The notes under the pieces are model-generated. The model saw only the letters and a list, made by a program, of their open reading frames with translations. It was not told where the DNA came from and ran no database searches. Made by a program: the position numbers and the translations under genes. A stretch of DNA of 64,000 nt from Brevundimonas sp. SH203 (GTDB lineage Bacteria; Pseudomonadota; Alphaproteobacteria; Caulobacterales; Caulobacteraceae): NCBI RefSeq assembly GCF_002157625.1, contig NZ_BDMM01000001.1:186001-250000 (forward strand), in the 5' to 3' direction. This document shows, in pieces, positions 43,296 through 51,416 of this stretch. Each line of letters begins with the position of its first letter. The first letter of the stretch is position 1.

Positions 43296-43910
43296 TCAGG
43301 CGGTCGGCGCGGCGACGGGGGCGATCTGCTCCCAGTGGCCCTTATGCAGGGCAAGAGCCGGGTGGGACACCAGCAAGTGCCAGACGACGGCGGCCAGACC
43401 CTCGACCAGCGGCGTTATCAGTTGCGGATCGACCGTCGGCACGATGACGCAGGCGTCCGCCGCCTCGGCCGTATAGCCGCCGTTGCGCCCGACGATGCCT
43501 GTCACGGTCGCGCCGCGCGTCTTGGCCAGCTGGATGGCGCGCACGATGTTAGCGCTGACCGGCGGTTCGACGCTGCCGCCGCCGACCGAGAAGATCAGCA
43601 GACCATCCTCGGCCTTCAGGCGGCTGGTCTCCAGCCAGGTCGACAGGGTGCCTTCCCAGCCCTCGTCATTGATGCGCGCCGTCAGCTCGGACACATTGTC
43701 GGTCGGGCAATAGGCCTCGAAGCCGCAGATCTTGCGGAAGTCGTTGGTGGCGTGGCTGGCGTGACCCGCACTGCCGCCCACGCCGATCAGAAACAGGTGG
43801 CCGCCGCGCTCGCGCACCTCGGCCAGACGCTGAGCCATGGCCTCCACGGCGTTGCGGTCGATGGCGGCCATCGCCTTTTCGGCGGCGGCGAAGAAATGGT
43901 CGGCGAACAT
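43296..43910 (-). CDS. gmhA: SIS-domain sedoheptulose-7-phosphate isomerase-like protein
   Basis: This 204-residue protein has a single SIS fold: LFLIGVGGSAGHASHATNDFRKICGFEAYCP, DGLLIFSVGGGSVEPPVSANIVRAIQLAKTRGATVTGIVG and the C-terminal VWHLLVSHP. GmhA turns sedoheptulose-7-phosphate into D-glycero-D-manno-heptose-7-phosphate. The sequence GVGGSAGHASH departs from the E. coli GNGGSAADAQH, so it fits the GmhA2-type isomerases that serve GDP-heptose pathways. The operon order supports this. It lies 8 bases before the phosphatase gene, gmhB. Confidence 0.84.
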   Translation of the reverse strand: MFADHFFAAAEKAMAAIDRNAVEAMAQRLAEVRERGGHLFLIGVGGSAGHASHATNDFRKICGFEAYCPTDNVSELTARINDEGWEGTLSTWLETSRLKAEDGLLIFSVGGGSVEPPVSANIVRAIQLAKTRGATVTGIVGRNGGYTAEAADACVIVPTVDPQLITPLVEGLAAVVWHLLVSHPALALHKGHWEQIAPVAAPTA

Positions 43911-43918
43911 GGTCTCGA

Positions 43919-44476
43919 TCAGTCCTGAAGCGCCGGCGTTGGAACCGCCGGCGAGGTTTGAAGAATCCAGGCCGCAGCCTGACGAAGATCGGGAACCACG
44001 ACGTCCGCGCCGCTCCCGCTGTTGTAGTCACGGCCCAGCAGCACGGTGCGAGCCCCGGCCGACCTGCCGCAATGGGTGTCGCGGTCCATGTCGCCGATCA
44101 TCCAGCTGGCGCCCAGATCGATGGTCCAGCGAGCTGCAAGATCGAGCAGCATGCCCGCCTTGGGCTTGCGGCAGTCGCAACCATCGTCATTGTCGTGCAG
44201 GCAGGCCCGCACCTCATTGACCGGAACCGTCTGGATCAGGGCGTCATGGATGGCGTCCAGAGCCTCCGCCGTCATCTTGCCGCGCCGCACGTCGGGCTGG
44301 TTGGTGACGACGAAGGTCAGATAGCCCGCCGCGTTGAACGCCTGCACCGCCTCCGCCGCCCCGTCCGCGATCCGCAGTTCGTCGACGGTGCGCGGCGAGG
44401 CGGGCTTGCCGTCACGCCAGACCACGTCGTTCAGCACGCCGTCGCGGTCCAGGAATATGGCGGGACGGCCGGACAT
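43919..44476 (-). CDS. gmhB: D-glycero-D-manno-heptose-1,7-bisphosphate 7-phosphatase
   Basis: GmhB removes the 7-phosphate from heptose bisphosphate, between the two kinase/transferase steps. The 185-residue HAD protein has the nucleophile loop FLDRDGVLND, FVVTNQPDVRRG, the zinc-binding segment ACLHDNDDGCDCRKPKAGM and the acidic MIGDMDRDTHCGRSAG. All are typical. The ATG lies two bases after the transaldolase stop. It may also serve the ADP-heptose route of which hldD, further right, is a part. Confidence 0.93.
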   Translation of the reverse strand: MSGRPAIFLDRDGVLNDVVWRDGKPASPRTVDELRIADGAAEAVQAFNAAGYLTFVVTNQPDVRRGKMTAEALDAIHDALIQTVPVNEVRACLHDNDDGCDCRKPKAGMLLDLAARWTIDLGASWMIGDMDRDTHCGRSAGARTVLLGRDYNSGSGADVVVPDLRQAAAWILQTSPAVPTPALQD

Positions 44477-44478
44477 GA

Positions 44479-45234
44479 TTACAGGCTGAATCCGGCGGCG
44501 ACGGCGTCCTTGCGGAACATGGCCACGGTGTCCAGCGACAGATCGGCCAGGTCCCGGCCCGCCATCTCAAGCTTCTTGAGGATGTCCGGCGTGGCGGTGA
44601 TGATGTGGCAGCCGCATTCGGCGGCCTGATAGACATTCAGCACCTCGCGGGTCGAGGCCCACAGCACCTCGGCCATGGGCTTGCGCGCCGCCATGGCCAC
44701 CGCGGCCCGCATGACCGGCACGGGATCGACGCCGGTGTCGGCGATGCGGCCGGCGAAGACCGACAGGATGGCGGGGGTGTCGTCGGCCAGAACCTCGATC
44801 GCCTCGGCGACCTGCTCCAGCGTCAGCATGGCGGTGATGTTCAGCTTCACCCCGTCAGCCGCCAGAGCCTTGGCCATCGGCAGGCTGGACTGGCCCTTGG
44901 TGTTGGTGATCGGGATCTTCACATAGACATTGTCGCCCCAGCCGGCGATCAGACGGGCCTGACGCTCCATCTCGGCGAAGTCGTCGGAAAACACCTCGAA
45001 CGACAGGGGCATGTCCGGGATCAGGGCGATCAGCTGCCGCGCGAAGTCGGCGTAGTCGGTGATTCCCGCCTTGAACATCAGCGTCGGATTGGTGGTGAAG
45101 CCCGTGACCCTGCCCTCGGCATGCAGTCGCGAGAATTCGGCCAGGCTGGCGCCGTCGCCGAACAGCTTGAGTCCGGTTGTCGCGGGCATGGACGCCGCCT
45201 TCGACGGGTTGGGGCGATCGACCTGGATCAGCAT
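44479..45234 (-). CDS. Transaldolase family protein heading the heptose operon
   Basis: This 251-residue protein matches the small transaldolase/fructose-6-phosphate aldolase (TalC/FSA) group: LKLFGDGASLAEFSRLHAEGRVTGFTTNPTLMF, the Schiff-base lysine in NVYVKIPITNTKG, LNITAMLTLEQV and CGCHIITATPDILKK. A transaldolase would make sedoheptulose-7-phosphate from fructose-6-phosphate and erythrose-4-phosphate, the substrate of the next operon enzyme but one, GmhA. The ATG at 45234 follows GAGGAC; a second at 45189 follows GAAGGCGG. The activity (transaldolase or aldolase) is inferred. Confidence 0.87.
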   Translation of the reverse strand: MLIQVDRPNPSKAASMPATTGLKLFGDGASLAEFSRLHAEGRVTGFTTNPTLMFKAGITDYADFARQLIALIPDMPLSFEVFSDDFAEMERQARLIAGWGDNVYVKIPITNTKGQSSLPMAKALAADGVKLNITAMLTLEQVAEAIEVLADDTPAILSVFAGRIADTGVDPVPVMRAAVAMAARKPMAEVLWASTREVLNVYQAAECGCHIITATPDILKKLEMAGRDLADLSLDTVAMFRKDAVAAGFSL

Positions 45235-45355
45235 GACGGAAGTCCTCAAGAAAGCGGTGTGGCGCAGCATCTTCCAAGATGCGTGCCGGGCGCCGATCCT
45301 AGTATCGGCGAAAGGACGCCCCCTTAATGTAAAAGGTTAAGGCGCGCCAAGACCG

Positions 45356-46318
45356 TCAGGCGTTTGTTTCGTCGATGAAGCCGACCGGCCTGCGCCAGGT
45401 CAGCTTGCCCAGTCCGTGCTGCGTCAGCAGGCGCCACCTCAGGCGGGACGCGGAGCCATGCTCCAGCGTCAGCCACGACAGGGCGCCGCCGACGGCCGTC
45501 TGGATTAACCCTTTGACGAACAATTCCGCCCGCGCCAGCAGCGGGCGCCGCGCGGCATCGACGTAGATCGAGACATAGTGTTGCGTTTCGCGACGGGTGC
45601 GGATCAGTCGGTATGGAATGGCTGTCCGATTTCGGAACACCGTCTCGGTGACGCGCGCACGGGCGGCCCAGACGATGCGGCGTCCCTGACGATGCAGGCG
45701 CACGAACAGCTCGGCGTCCTCGCCGCCCGCATCGCCGAACGCCTCGCGCATGGCGGCCTGGCCGTTGGGAAAACACCGCCTCATGTCGAAGATGGAGTTG
45801 CCGGTGCCCAGACCGTATCGCGGGCGGCCCGAGGGTTCGGTCAGTTCGATGTCCGCCAGATCGGCCAGTTCGAGATCGCGCACGAACTGACGGCCCTGCG
45901 GGTCATAGTCGGGAGGCGCGCCCGCCTCGAACACCGCGAAACGCGGTCCTACGGCGATGTCGGCGTCCGTGGCTTTCAAGGCGCCGACCAGGGCGTCGGT
46001 CCAGTCGGGATCGGCCGTCTCATCGTCGTCGATGACCGCCAGCCAGCGCCCGCGCGCCTCGACGAAACCGCGATTGCGCAGGGCCGCCATATTCCGCGTC
46101 AGGTCCGACACATACCGGATGGGCCAGGACGAACCGGGCGACAAGGCCTCGACCACGCCCTGCCCCGCCCCGCCCGGATGGTTGTCCACCACCACGATCT
46201 CCATCGTCAGGCCGAGACCGTTCGTCTGGGCCAGGCAAGACCGCAACGTCGCCTCAAGCCCCCTGGGACGATCATAGGTCAGTATGGCCAGCGTCAGGTC
46301 GGGGGCCGGCTCGCTCAC
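45356..46318 (-). CDS. Family 2 glycosyltransferase, downstream copy of a tandem pair
   Basis: This 320-residue inverting GT-A glycosyltransferase shows LTLAILTYDRPRGLEATLRSCL, EIVVVDNHPGG, WLAVIDDDETADPDW (the DxD region) and GGEDAELFVRLHRQGRRIVWAARARV. It shares its plan and the ending GLGKLTWRRPVGFIDETNA with the gene upstream, so the two arose by duplication. The GTG start overlaps the upstream stop (GTGA). The sugar transferred is unknown; heptose is possible because the GDP-heptose operon lies next to it. A 121-base gap separates it from the transaldolase gene. Confidence 0.9.
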   Translation of the reverse strand: MSEPAPDLTLAILTYDRPRGLEATLRSCLAQTNGLGLTMEIVVVDNHPGGAGQGVVEALSPGSSWPIRYVSDLTRNMAALRNRGFVEARGRWLAVIDDDETADPDWTDALVGALKATDADIAVGPRFAVFEAGAPPDYDPQGRQFVRDLELADLADIELTEPSGRPRYGLGTGNSIFDMRRCFPNGQAAMREAFGDAGGEDAELFVRLHRQGRRIVWAARARVTETVFRNRTAIPYRLIRTRRETQHYVSIYVDAARRPLLARAELFVKGLIQTAVGGALSWLTLEHGSASRLRWRLLTQHGLGKLTWRRPVGFIDETNA

Positions 46319-47265
46319 GCCGACGTCTCCGCGATGAAGCCGATGGGCGCGCGCCAGGTCAGCTTGCCCAGCCCCTTGGCCATGCCGATCTGGTGATCGT
46401 AGCGATGTTCGCGGTCCAGAAACTCGCCCGTCGCGACATAGAGACCGGCATGCACCGCCGTCTGCGCTAGCCCCAGCAGCGTCACCTTGGCCGTGGTCAG
46501 GGGCTTGTTGTCGCTGGTGTCGATCCGGCACACGGCATAGTGTTGCGAGCCGCGCTTCATGCGGGTGATCATATAGTCCGGCCGCGCGCGGCTGGTCTCG
46601 ATGAACTCGCGCACCACGGCGTCGGGGCACCAGACGAAGCGTCGCCCCGCCATCGCCAGACGAAACAGCAACTGCGTATCCTCGCCATTGGCGTCCCCGA
46701 AGGCGACGCTGAACGGCTCGGGCCCGTCCAGACAGGTCGCGACGCGGAAGGCGGCGTTGCCGCTGCCCAATCCCTTGCCGCGTTTACGCAGCCGCCCGAA
46801 CATGTGGATCGGCTCGTCCGCCGGCATCTGGAAGTCCAGCGTATAGCGCCACCCTTGCGGGTCCCAATCCGGCGCGCGACCGCCTTCGAACTCGGGCAGT
46901 TTGGGGCCAAAGGCGGCGTCCGCGCCGGTTCGGTCCAGACAGGCGGTCAGCGCCGCCAGCCAGCCGGACTGCGGTTCTTCGTCGTCGTCGATGAAGGCGA
47001 CATAGCGGCCTTTCGCCGCCGCGATGCCCTTGTTGCGGACGATGGAGATGTTGCGCCGCGGATCGGCCAGATAGGTCATGGCCACGCCCTTCTCGACCGT
47101 CAGCCGCTCGACCAGACCCCGCGCCAGTTGGTCGGGATGGTTGTCGACCACGATGATCTCGAACCTGCCCCAGCCGCCGCCCTGAGCCGCGCAGCCGCGC
47201 AGCGTCCGTTCCAGCAGATGCACCCGGTCATAGCTCAGGATGACGACGCTGATGTCCACGCTCAT
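46315..47265 (-). CDS. Family 2 glycosyltransferase, upstream copy of a tandem pair
   Basis: This 316-residue GT-A enzyme shows ISVVILSYDRVHLLERTLRGC, EIIVVDNHPDQLARG, YVAFIDDDEEPQSGW (acidic metal motif) and NGEDTQLLFRLAMAGRRFVWCPDAVV. The C-terminus HQIGMAKGLGKLTWRAPIGFIAETSA mirrors the next gene. The ATG overlaps the stop of the phosphoglycosyltransferase gene (ATGA), so initiation, and first transfers, may be made together. The two copies are clearly diverged, so they probably add different sugars or make different linkages. Confidence 0.9.
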   Translation of the reverse strand: MSVDISVVILSYDRVHLLERTLRGCAAQGGGWGRFEIIVVDNHPDQLARGLVERLTVEKGVAMTYLADPRRNISIVRNKGIAAAKGRYVAFIDDDEEPQSGWLAALTACLDRTGADAAFGPKLPEFEGGRAPDWDPQGWRYTLDFQMPADEPIHMFGRLRKRGKGLGSGNAAFRVATCLDGPEPFSVAFGDANGEDTQLLFRLAMAGRRFVWCPDAVVREFIETSRARPDYMITRMKRGSQHYAVCRIDTSDNKPLTTAKVTLLGLAQTAVHAGLYVATGEFLDREHRYDHQIGMAKGLGKLTWRAPIGFIAETSA

Positions 47266-47936
47266 GCCCCGGTCCCCCGCAGCACCACCCCGGCGGTGCG
47301 GATCAGAATCCAGAGATCCAGACCCAGCGACCAGGTCTCGATATAGCGGATGTCCAGCCGCACCCATTCGTCGAAGTCGTTGATCCGGTGACGTCCCTCG
47401 ACCTGCCACAGGCAGGTGATGCCCGGCTTGACCGCCATCTTGCTCATCTGGAAGGGGGTGAAACGGACATATTCATGAACGCGCGGCGGACGCGGGCCGA
47501 CCAGGCTCAGATCGCCCTTCAGCACGCTCCACAACTGCGGGAACTCGTCCAGGCTGTAGCGGCGCAGCACTCGCCCCAGGGGCGTGATGCGCGGATCGTT
47601 CTCCATCTTGAAGGCCGGACCCCGCATCTCGTTTCGGGACTGCAGCGCCTCTTCCTGGCGATCCGCATCGACCACCATGGTTCTGAACTTGTAGCCCCGG
47701 AACCGGCGGCCGCCCTGCCCCACCCAGTCCACGCCGTACAGCGCCGGCCCCGGTGACGTGGCCCGGACCAGAACCGCGATGGCCAGCCACAGCGGCGACA
47801 GCGCGACTAGCAGGACGGCGGAAATCCCGATGTCCATCAGCCGCTTCAGCGCCAATCCCAGGCGCACGTCGCGTCCGCCCGCCAGGCGCGGCAGGACGGG
47901 TTTTTCGTTCGACAATGGCAAGGCGGCGTCGCTCAT
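47262..47936 (-). CDS. Undecaprenyl-phosphate sugar phosphotransferase (polyprenyl-P initiating transferase)
   Basis: This 224-residue protein begins polysaccharide assembly by moving a sugar-1-phosphate to undecaprenyl phosphate. It has one hydrophobic re-entrant helix (about 35-58) and the bacterial sugar transferase core: LKRLMDIGISAVLLVALSPLWLAIAVLVR, GRRFRGYKFRTMVVDADRQ, NDPRITPLGRVLRRYSLDEFPQLWSVLKGDLSLVGPRP and WQVEGRHRINDFDEWVRLD. It is the short, single-domain PssY/HfsE-like type without the WbaP-type N-terminal membrane domain. It is divergent from the WecG-type gene across a 97-base promoter region. Confidence 0.94.
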   Translation of the reverse strand: MSDAALPLSNEKPVLPRLAGGRDVRLGLALKRLMDIGISAVLLVALSPLWLAIAVLVRATSPGPALYGVDWVGQGGRRFRGYKFRTMVVDADRQEEALQSRNEMRGPAFKMENDPRITPLGRVLRRYSLDEFPQLWSVLKGDLSLVGPRPPRVHEYVRFTPFQMSKMAVKPGITCLWQVEGRHRINDFDEWVRLDIRYIETWSLGLDLWILIRTAGVVLRGTGA

Positions 47937-48033
47937 GCCGCCCCTATATCAAGAACCACGCCACGTCGCGCGGCGCCGTGGTCGCGGCAAGCGAATTGCA
48001 GTTTGCCCCGACGCAACGCAGAACGGTCGCACC

Positions 48034-48834
48034 ATGAACAGCCTGTCGCCCCACAGCCGTCTTCAGCCGCAGCCCGAATTGCGGTTCGCGGGGCTGCGCT
48101 TCCATCCGATGACGACGGACGAAACGGTCGCGGCCCTGGCGGCCCGTCCGGCGGACCTGGCTTTCGACATCCTGATCACGCCGAACGCCGAACACGCCTG
48201 GCTGCGTCGCAGGGACGAGGTCTTCGATCGTATCAGCGCCCGGGCCTGGCTCAGCACCAACGACAGCCGGGTCCTGCGCAAGGCCGCCGCCATCGGGGGC
48301 GTCGATCTGGGCTTCGCGCCCGGCTCCCATGTGGTCGAACGGCTGTTCCAGGGCGTCATCGGCCCCGATGACGCCCTGACCGTCATCGGCGGCGACGCCT
48401 CGGTGATCGCCGAACTGGTCCGCCGATACGGTTTGAGGCGGGTCGCCCATCACAATCCGCCGATGGGCTTCATCCATGACGCCGCCGCCGTTCAGGTCGC
48501 CGTCGACTTCGTCGTCGCCCACCCCGCCCGGTTCGTCTTCGTCGCCATGGGGCCGCCCCAGTCGGAAAAGTTCTGCCAGCGGATCATCGACGACGGCCGC
48601 GCGACCGGCCTTGGCCTGTGCATCGGCAGTTCGATCACCACCCTGATCGGTCGCACCCCGCCCGCGCCGCAATGGATGGAGGATCGGGGGCTGGTCTGGC
48701 TGTATCGCCTGGCCCGCGAACCGGGCCGCCTGTGGCGGCGCTACCTGATGCGCGGTCTCTATGGGCTGGGCCTCGGTCTGATCGATTCCATCGCCTTCCG
48801 CCTGCGGGTCAAGTCGCCTGTCCCGCGTGACTGA
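48034..48834 (+). CDS. WecG/TagA/CpsF family glycosyltransferase
   Basis: This 266-residue protein has the WecG (GT26) layout: LRFHPMTTDETVAALAA, LITPNAEHAWLRRRDEVFDRI, LGFAPGSHVVERLFQ, LTVIGGDASVIAELVRRYGL, FVFVAMGPPQSEKFCQRII and LCIGSSITTLIGRTPPAP. Family members add N-acetylmannosamine-type or glucosyl residues to lipid-linked sugars. HfsJ of the Caulobacter holdfast pathway belongs here. The ATG at 48034 is chosen; the frame is open further upstream but lies in the divergent promoter. It overlaps the polymerase gene by 8 bases. Confidence 0.9.
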   Translation: MNSLSPHSRLQPQPELRFAGLRFHPMTTDETVAALAARPADLAFDILITPNAEHAWLRRRDEVFDRISARAWLSTNDSRVLRKAAAIGGVDLGFAPGSHVVERLFQGVIGPDDALTVIGGDASVIAELVRRYGLRRVAHHNPPMGFIHDAAAVQVAVDFVVAHPARFVFVAMGPPQSEKFCQRIIDDGRATGLGLCIGSSITTLIGRTPPAPQWMEDRGLVWLYRLAREPGRLWRRYLMRGLYGLGLGLIDSIAFRLRVKSPVPRD

Positions 48835-50170
48835 GGCCGGCCGCCTTCAGGACTGGCAGGGTCGCCTGGACCGGCAGACGCGCACGCGCGACATGCAGGG
48901 CGACCGCCTGATCGCCCTGTGGGCCGGGGCTGTGCTGGTTCTGATGCTGCTCTACATCTGCATCGGCCCCAACCCCTATCAGCACGAGATCGTGGTCGAT
49001 CCCCTGACCGGCGGGGCCGAGGCGTCGCCGGTGAACCGGCTGGTCTGGCTGGGTCTGTTCGGTCTTTCGGCGCCCCTGCTGTGGTTTCGTCGCCGGGCCT
49101 TGCCGGCCATGATGCTGAAGCTGCTGCCGCTTCTTCTGCTGTTCGGCTGGTTCGCCCTGACGACGCGCTGGGCGCTTGACCCGGCCGTCTCGACGCGCCG
49201 ACTGATCCTCTATGCGGTCAATCTGGCGATCTGCGTGGCGGTTGCGGTCGGTCTGGGCGACAGCCGACGGCTGCATCTGGCGATGGCGACGGGCTGCGCC
49301 GTGCTGGTCGGCATCGACATCCTGTCCTGGATCGCGGCGCCCGGCGTGTCGATGACGCCCCTGGGCCTGGCCGCCATCCATTCGCACAAGAACACCCTGG
49401 GCGCAGTCATGTTGTTGGCCGGCTTCGTCTGCGGAACCTACGCCTGGTCGCGGACGCAGTGGCGGGGGCGCGTTTTCTGGTGGAGCGTCACCGTGCTGGC
49501 TCTGGCGCTTCTGGTCGCCAGCCTGTCCAAGACCAGCATGGGCCTGTTCGTCGCCCTCGCCTGCGCCACCCCGGTCATCGTTGCCCTGATGGCCCAGCGG
49601 CGCATGGTGCGGCTGGGCCTGATCGCCATCGCCGCCCTGATCGTCGCGAGTCTCGTCTTCGGCTGGCTGGCCTATTGTCTGGTGGTCGGCGCCGATCCCT
49701 GGGCGCCCTTCGCCGGCATCACCTTCACCCAGCGCACCGAGGTCTGGGCCTTCGTCTGGGACGAGTTCGTCAAGCGCCCGATACAAGGCTGGGGCTTCGG
49801 CGCCTTCTGGGACATCGACCCGAAGGTCCAGCCCAGCCTGCAGACCGACGCCTGGTTCGCCCAGCCCGACGCCTACACCAACGAGGCCCACAACGGCTTC
49901 CTGGACCTTGCGGTCACGACCGGCCTGATCGGCCTGACCGGCGCCCTCGTGGTGCTGATACGCTGGATTTTCGGCGGGCTGGTCCTGATTCGCGACGCCG
50001 TGGGCGGGGATCGTCAGCGCCTGGGCGCCGCCATCCTGCTGGGCGTCTTTCCGTTGATGGTGTTCGGCCACAACTTCATGGAAAGCAGCTATTTCACCGC
50101 CAACTCCATCTTCGGCACGGTGCTGCTGCTGTTGGGGGTGGAGATCGAGCGGCGTTTCATCCGCGCCTGA
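48827..50170 (+). CDS. O-antigen polymerase/ligase-like protein (Wzy/WaaL superfamily)
   Basis: This 447-residue protein has about ten to eleven membrane helices and the periplasmic Wzy_C block: HSHKNTLGAVMLLAGF, TQRTEVWAFVWDEFVKRPIQGWGFGAF and ANEAHNGFLDLAVTTGLIG. It would polymerise undecaprenyl-linked repeat units or ligate chains. Together with Wzx, Wza and Wzc homologues this points to a Wzy-dependent polymer, as in Caulobacter holdfast (HfsC-like). The GTG start overlaps the previous gene. The 3' end overlaps the convergent flippase gene by 14 bases. Confidence 0.9.
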   Translation: MTEAGRLQDWQGRLDRQTRTRDMQGDRLIALWAGAVLVLMLLYICIGPNPYQHEIVVDPLTGGAEASPVNRLVWLGLFGLSAPLLWFRRRALPAMMLKLLPLLLLFGWFALTTRWALDPAVSTRRLILYAVNLAICVAVAVGLGDSRRLHLAMATGCAVLVGIDILSWIAAPGVSMTPLGLAAIHSHKNTLGAVMLLAGFVCGTYAWSRTQWRGRVFWWSVTVLALALLVASLSKTSMGLFVALACATPVIVALMAQRRMVRLGLIAIAALIVASLVFGWLAYCLVVGADPWAPFAGITFTQRTEVWAFVWDEFVKRPIQGWGFGAFWDIDPKVQPSLQTDAWFAQPDAYTNEAHNGFLDLAVTTGLIGLTGALVVLIRWIFGGLVLIRDAVGGDRQRLGAAILLGVFPLMVFGHNFMESSYFTANSIFGTVLLLLGVEIERRFIRA

Positions 50171-51416
50171 GACGGCGGATCAGAGCGACCAGCACCACCA
50201 GCATGGCCGCCGCCTCCATCGCCTGCCCCGCCGCCGTGCCCAGGATCGCGCCGCCCGGTCCCAGCCGCCTGATGCCCCACAGCACTCCGACGGCCGCGAC
50301 GGCCGAGGCCGAGGCGTTGGCGATGGCCAGGGGCTTGAACGCCTTCAGGATTTGCAATCCCGTGCTGACCACCACCTGAACGAAGCCGAACGCCACGCTG
50401 ACGCCCCACAGCGGCAGCATCCACCGCGCATCGGCGTATTTGCCATCGAACGCCAGGCCCGTGATCGCGGGCCAGGCCGCCCAGATCACGGCCGCCCAAA
50501 TCAGTGCGAAGGCCGCCCCGGCCGCGCCCGACAGCGTCAACAGCCGAACATAGCCGCCCCAGTCGCCGGCCTCGCGCCGCGCCACCAGATCGCTTCTCGC
50601 CGCCATGCTCCAGGACGAGGCCAACAGCGGCGCGGGCCGCAGGAAGGTCTGGCTGAACGACAAGGCCGCCAGCACCCCCGGCCCATAGGCGGCGCCCACG
50701 GCGAACACATAGAATCGCGCCAGGATTTCGGTGCTTGAAACACCCAGGAACAGCCAGCCGGATTGCCGGCTATAGGCGACATAGGCCGGCAAGGCCGCGA
50801 TCATCCCCCGCCACAGGCCCTTGCCGATGTGCGCCAGTCCGGCCAGTCCCACGAGGGCGTAGGCCGCCCCCATTAGGGCCAGGACGGCCTCGGCCTGCAA
50901 CGGCCGGAACACCACGGACCCCAGCGCCAGCAACCCCGTGGCGACGACCAGCACCGCCCCCGTCTGGATCGTCGCTGCGCCCGGCGCTCCCCGGCTGAAC
51001 AGGGTCAGCCGCACATATTGCTGCATCAGATAGGCGGGCGTGAACAGAACCGCCGCCCAGACCCCGAACGGCCCGTCGCCGGTCATCAGTGCGACCGCAA
51101 CGGCGGCGCCGGCCGCGACCGCCGCCCAGAAACAGATCGTCGCGCCCAACATTACCCGTTCGGTCGAAAACCGCGCCGGATCGACGCCTCGCCCGTTGGG
51201 CAGAACCTGCAGATGCGCGACGCTGACCGCGTTCTGAACGCTGGCCAGCACATAGGCGACCGAGAACCACAGGACGCAGGCCCCGAACTGGTCCGGCGTC
51301 ATCACCCGCCCCAGCACCAGAACCACGCCCAGGTTCAGCAGCGAGAACAACCCCTGTTCGATGATGGCCGTCAGATAGGGCGACGCGCGGCCGATCCGCC
51401 CCGCCAGCGCCCTCAT
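50157..51416 (-). CDS. Polysaccharide flippase, Wzx/MATE-like (HfsF-type)
   Basis: This 419-residue membrane protein has about 12 helices and almost no long loops. It carries N-terminal SPYLTAIIEQGLFSLLNLGVVLVLGRVMTPDQFG, typical of the Wzx/MOP lipopolysaccharide flippases, and ends in a basic tail. It would move lipid-linked oligosaccharides across the inner membrane. The ATG overlaps the wza stop by 4 bases (ATGA) and its end overlaps wzy by 14 bases on the other strand, an unusual arrangement that shows tight packing. The substrate is not deducible. Confidence 0.9.
   Translation of the reverse strand: MRALAGRIGRASPYLTAIIEQGLFSLLNLGVVLVLGRVMTPDQFGACVLWFSVAYVLASVQNAVSVAHLQVLPNGRGVDPARFSTERVMLGATICFWAAVAAGAAVAVALMTGDGPFGVWAAVLFTPAYLMQQYVRLTLFSRGAPGAATIQTGAVLVVATGLLALGSVVFRPLQAEAVLALMGAAYALVGLAGLAHIGKGLWRGMIAALPAYVAYSRQSGWLFLGVSSTEILARFYVFAVGAAYGPGVLAALSFSQTFLRPAPLLASSWSMAARSDLVARREAGDWGGYVRLLTLSGAAGAAFALIWAAVIWAAWPAITGLAFDGKYADARWMLPLWGVSVAFGFVQVVVSTGLQILKAFKPLAIANASASAVAAVGVLWGIRRLGPGGAILGTAAGQAMEAAAMLVVLVALIRRLRRG

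Noticed and set aside
45325..45342. TTAA-N9-TTAA before the transaldolase gene as a CtrA site
   Set aside because: The spacing is nine bases; CtrA sites have seven.
47758..48033. A longer start for the WecG-type protein within the sugar transferase gene
   Set aside because: It would overlap the divergent gene and its promoter, and the added sequence is Arg/Ser/Pro-rich and not family-like.
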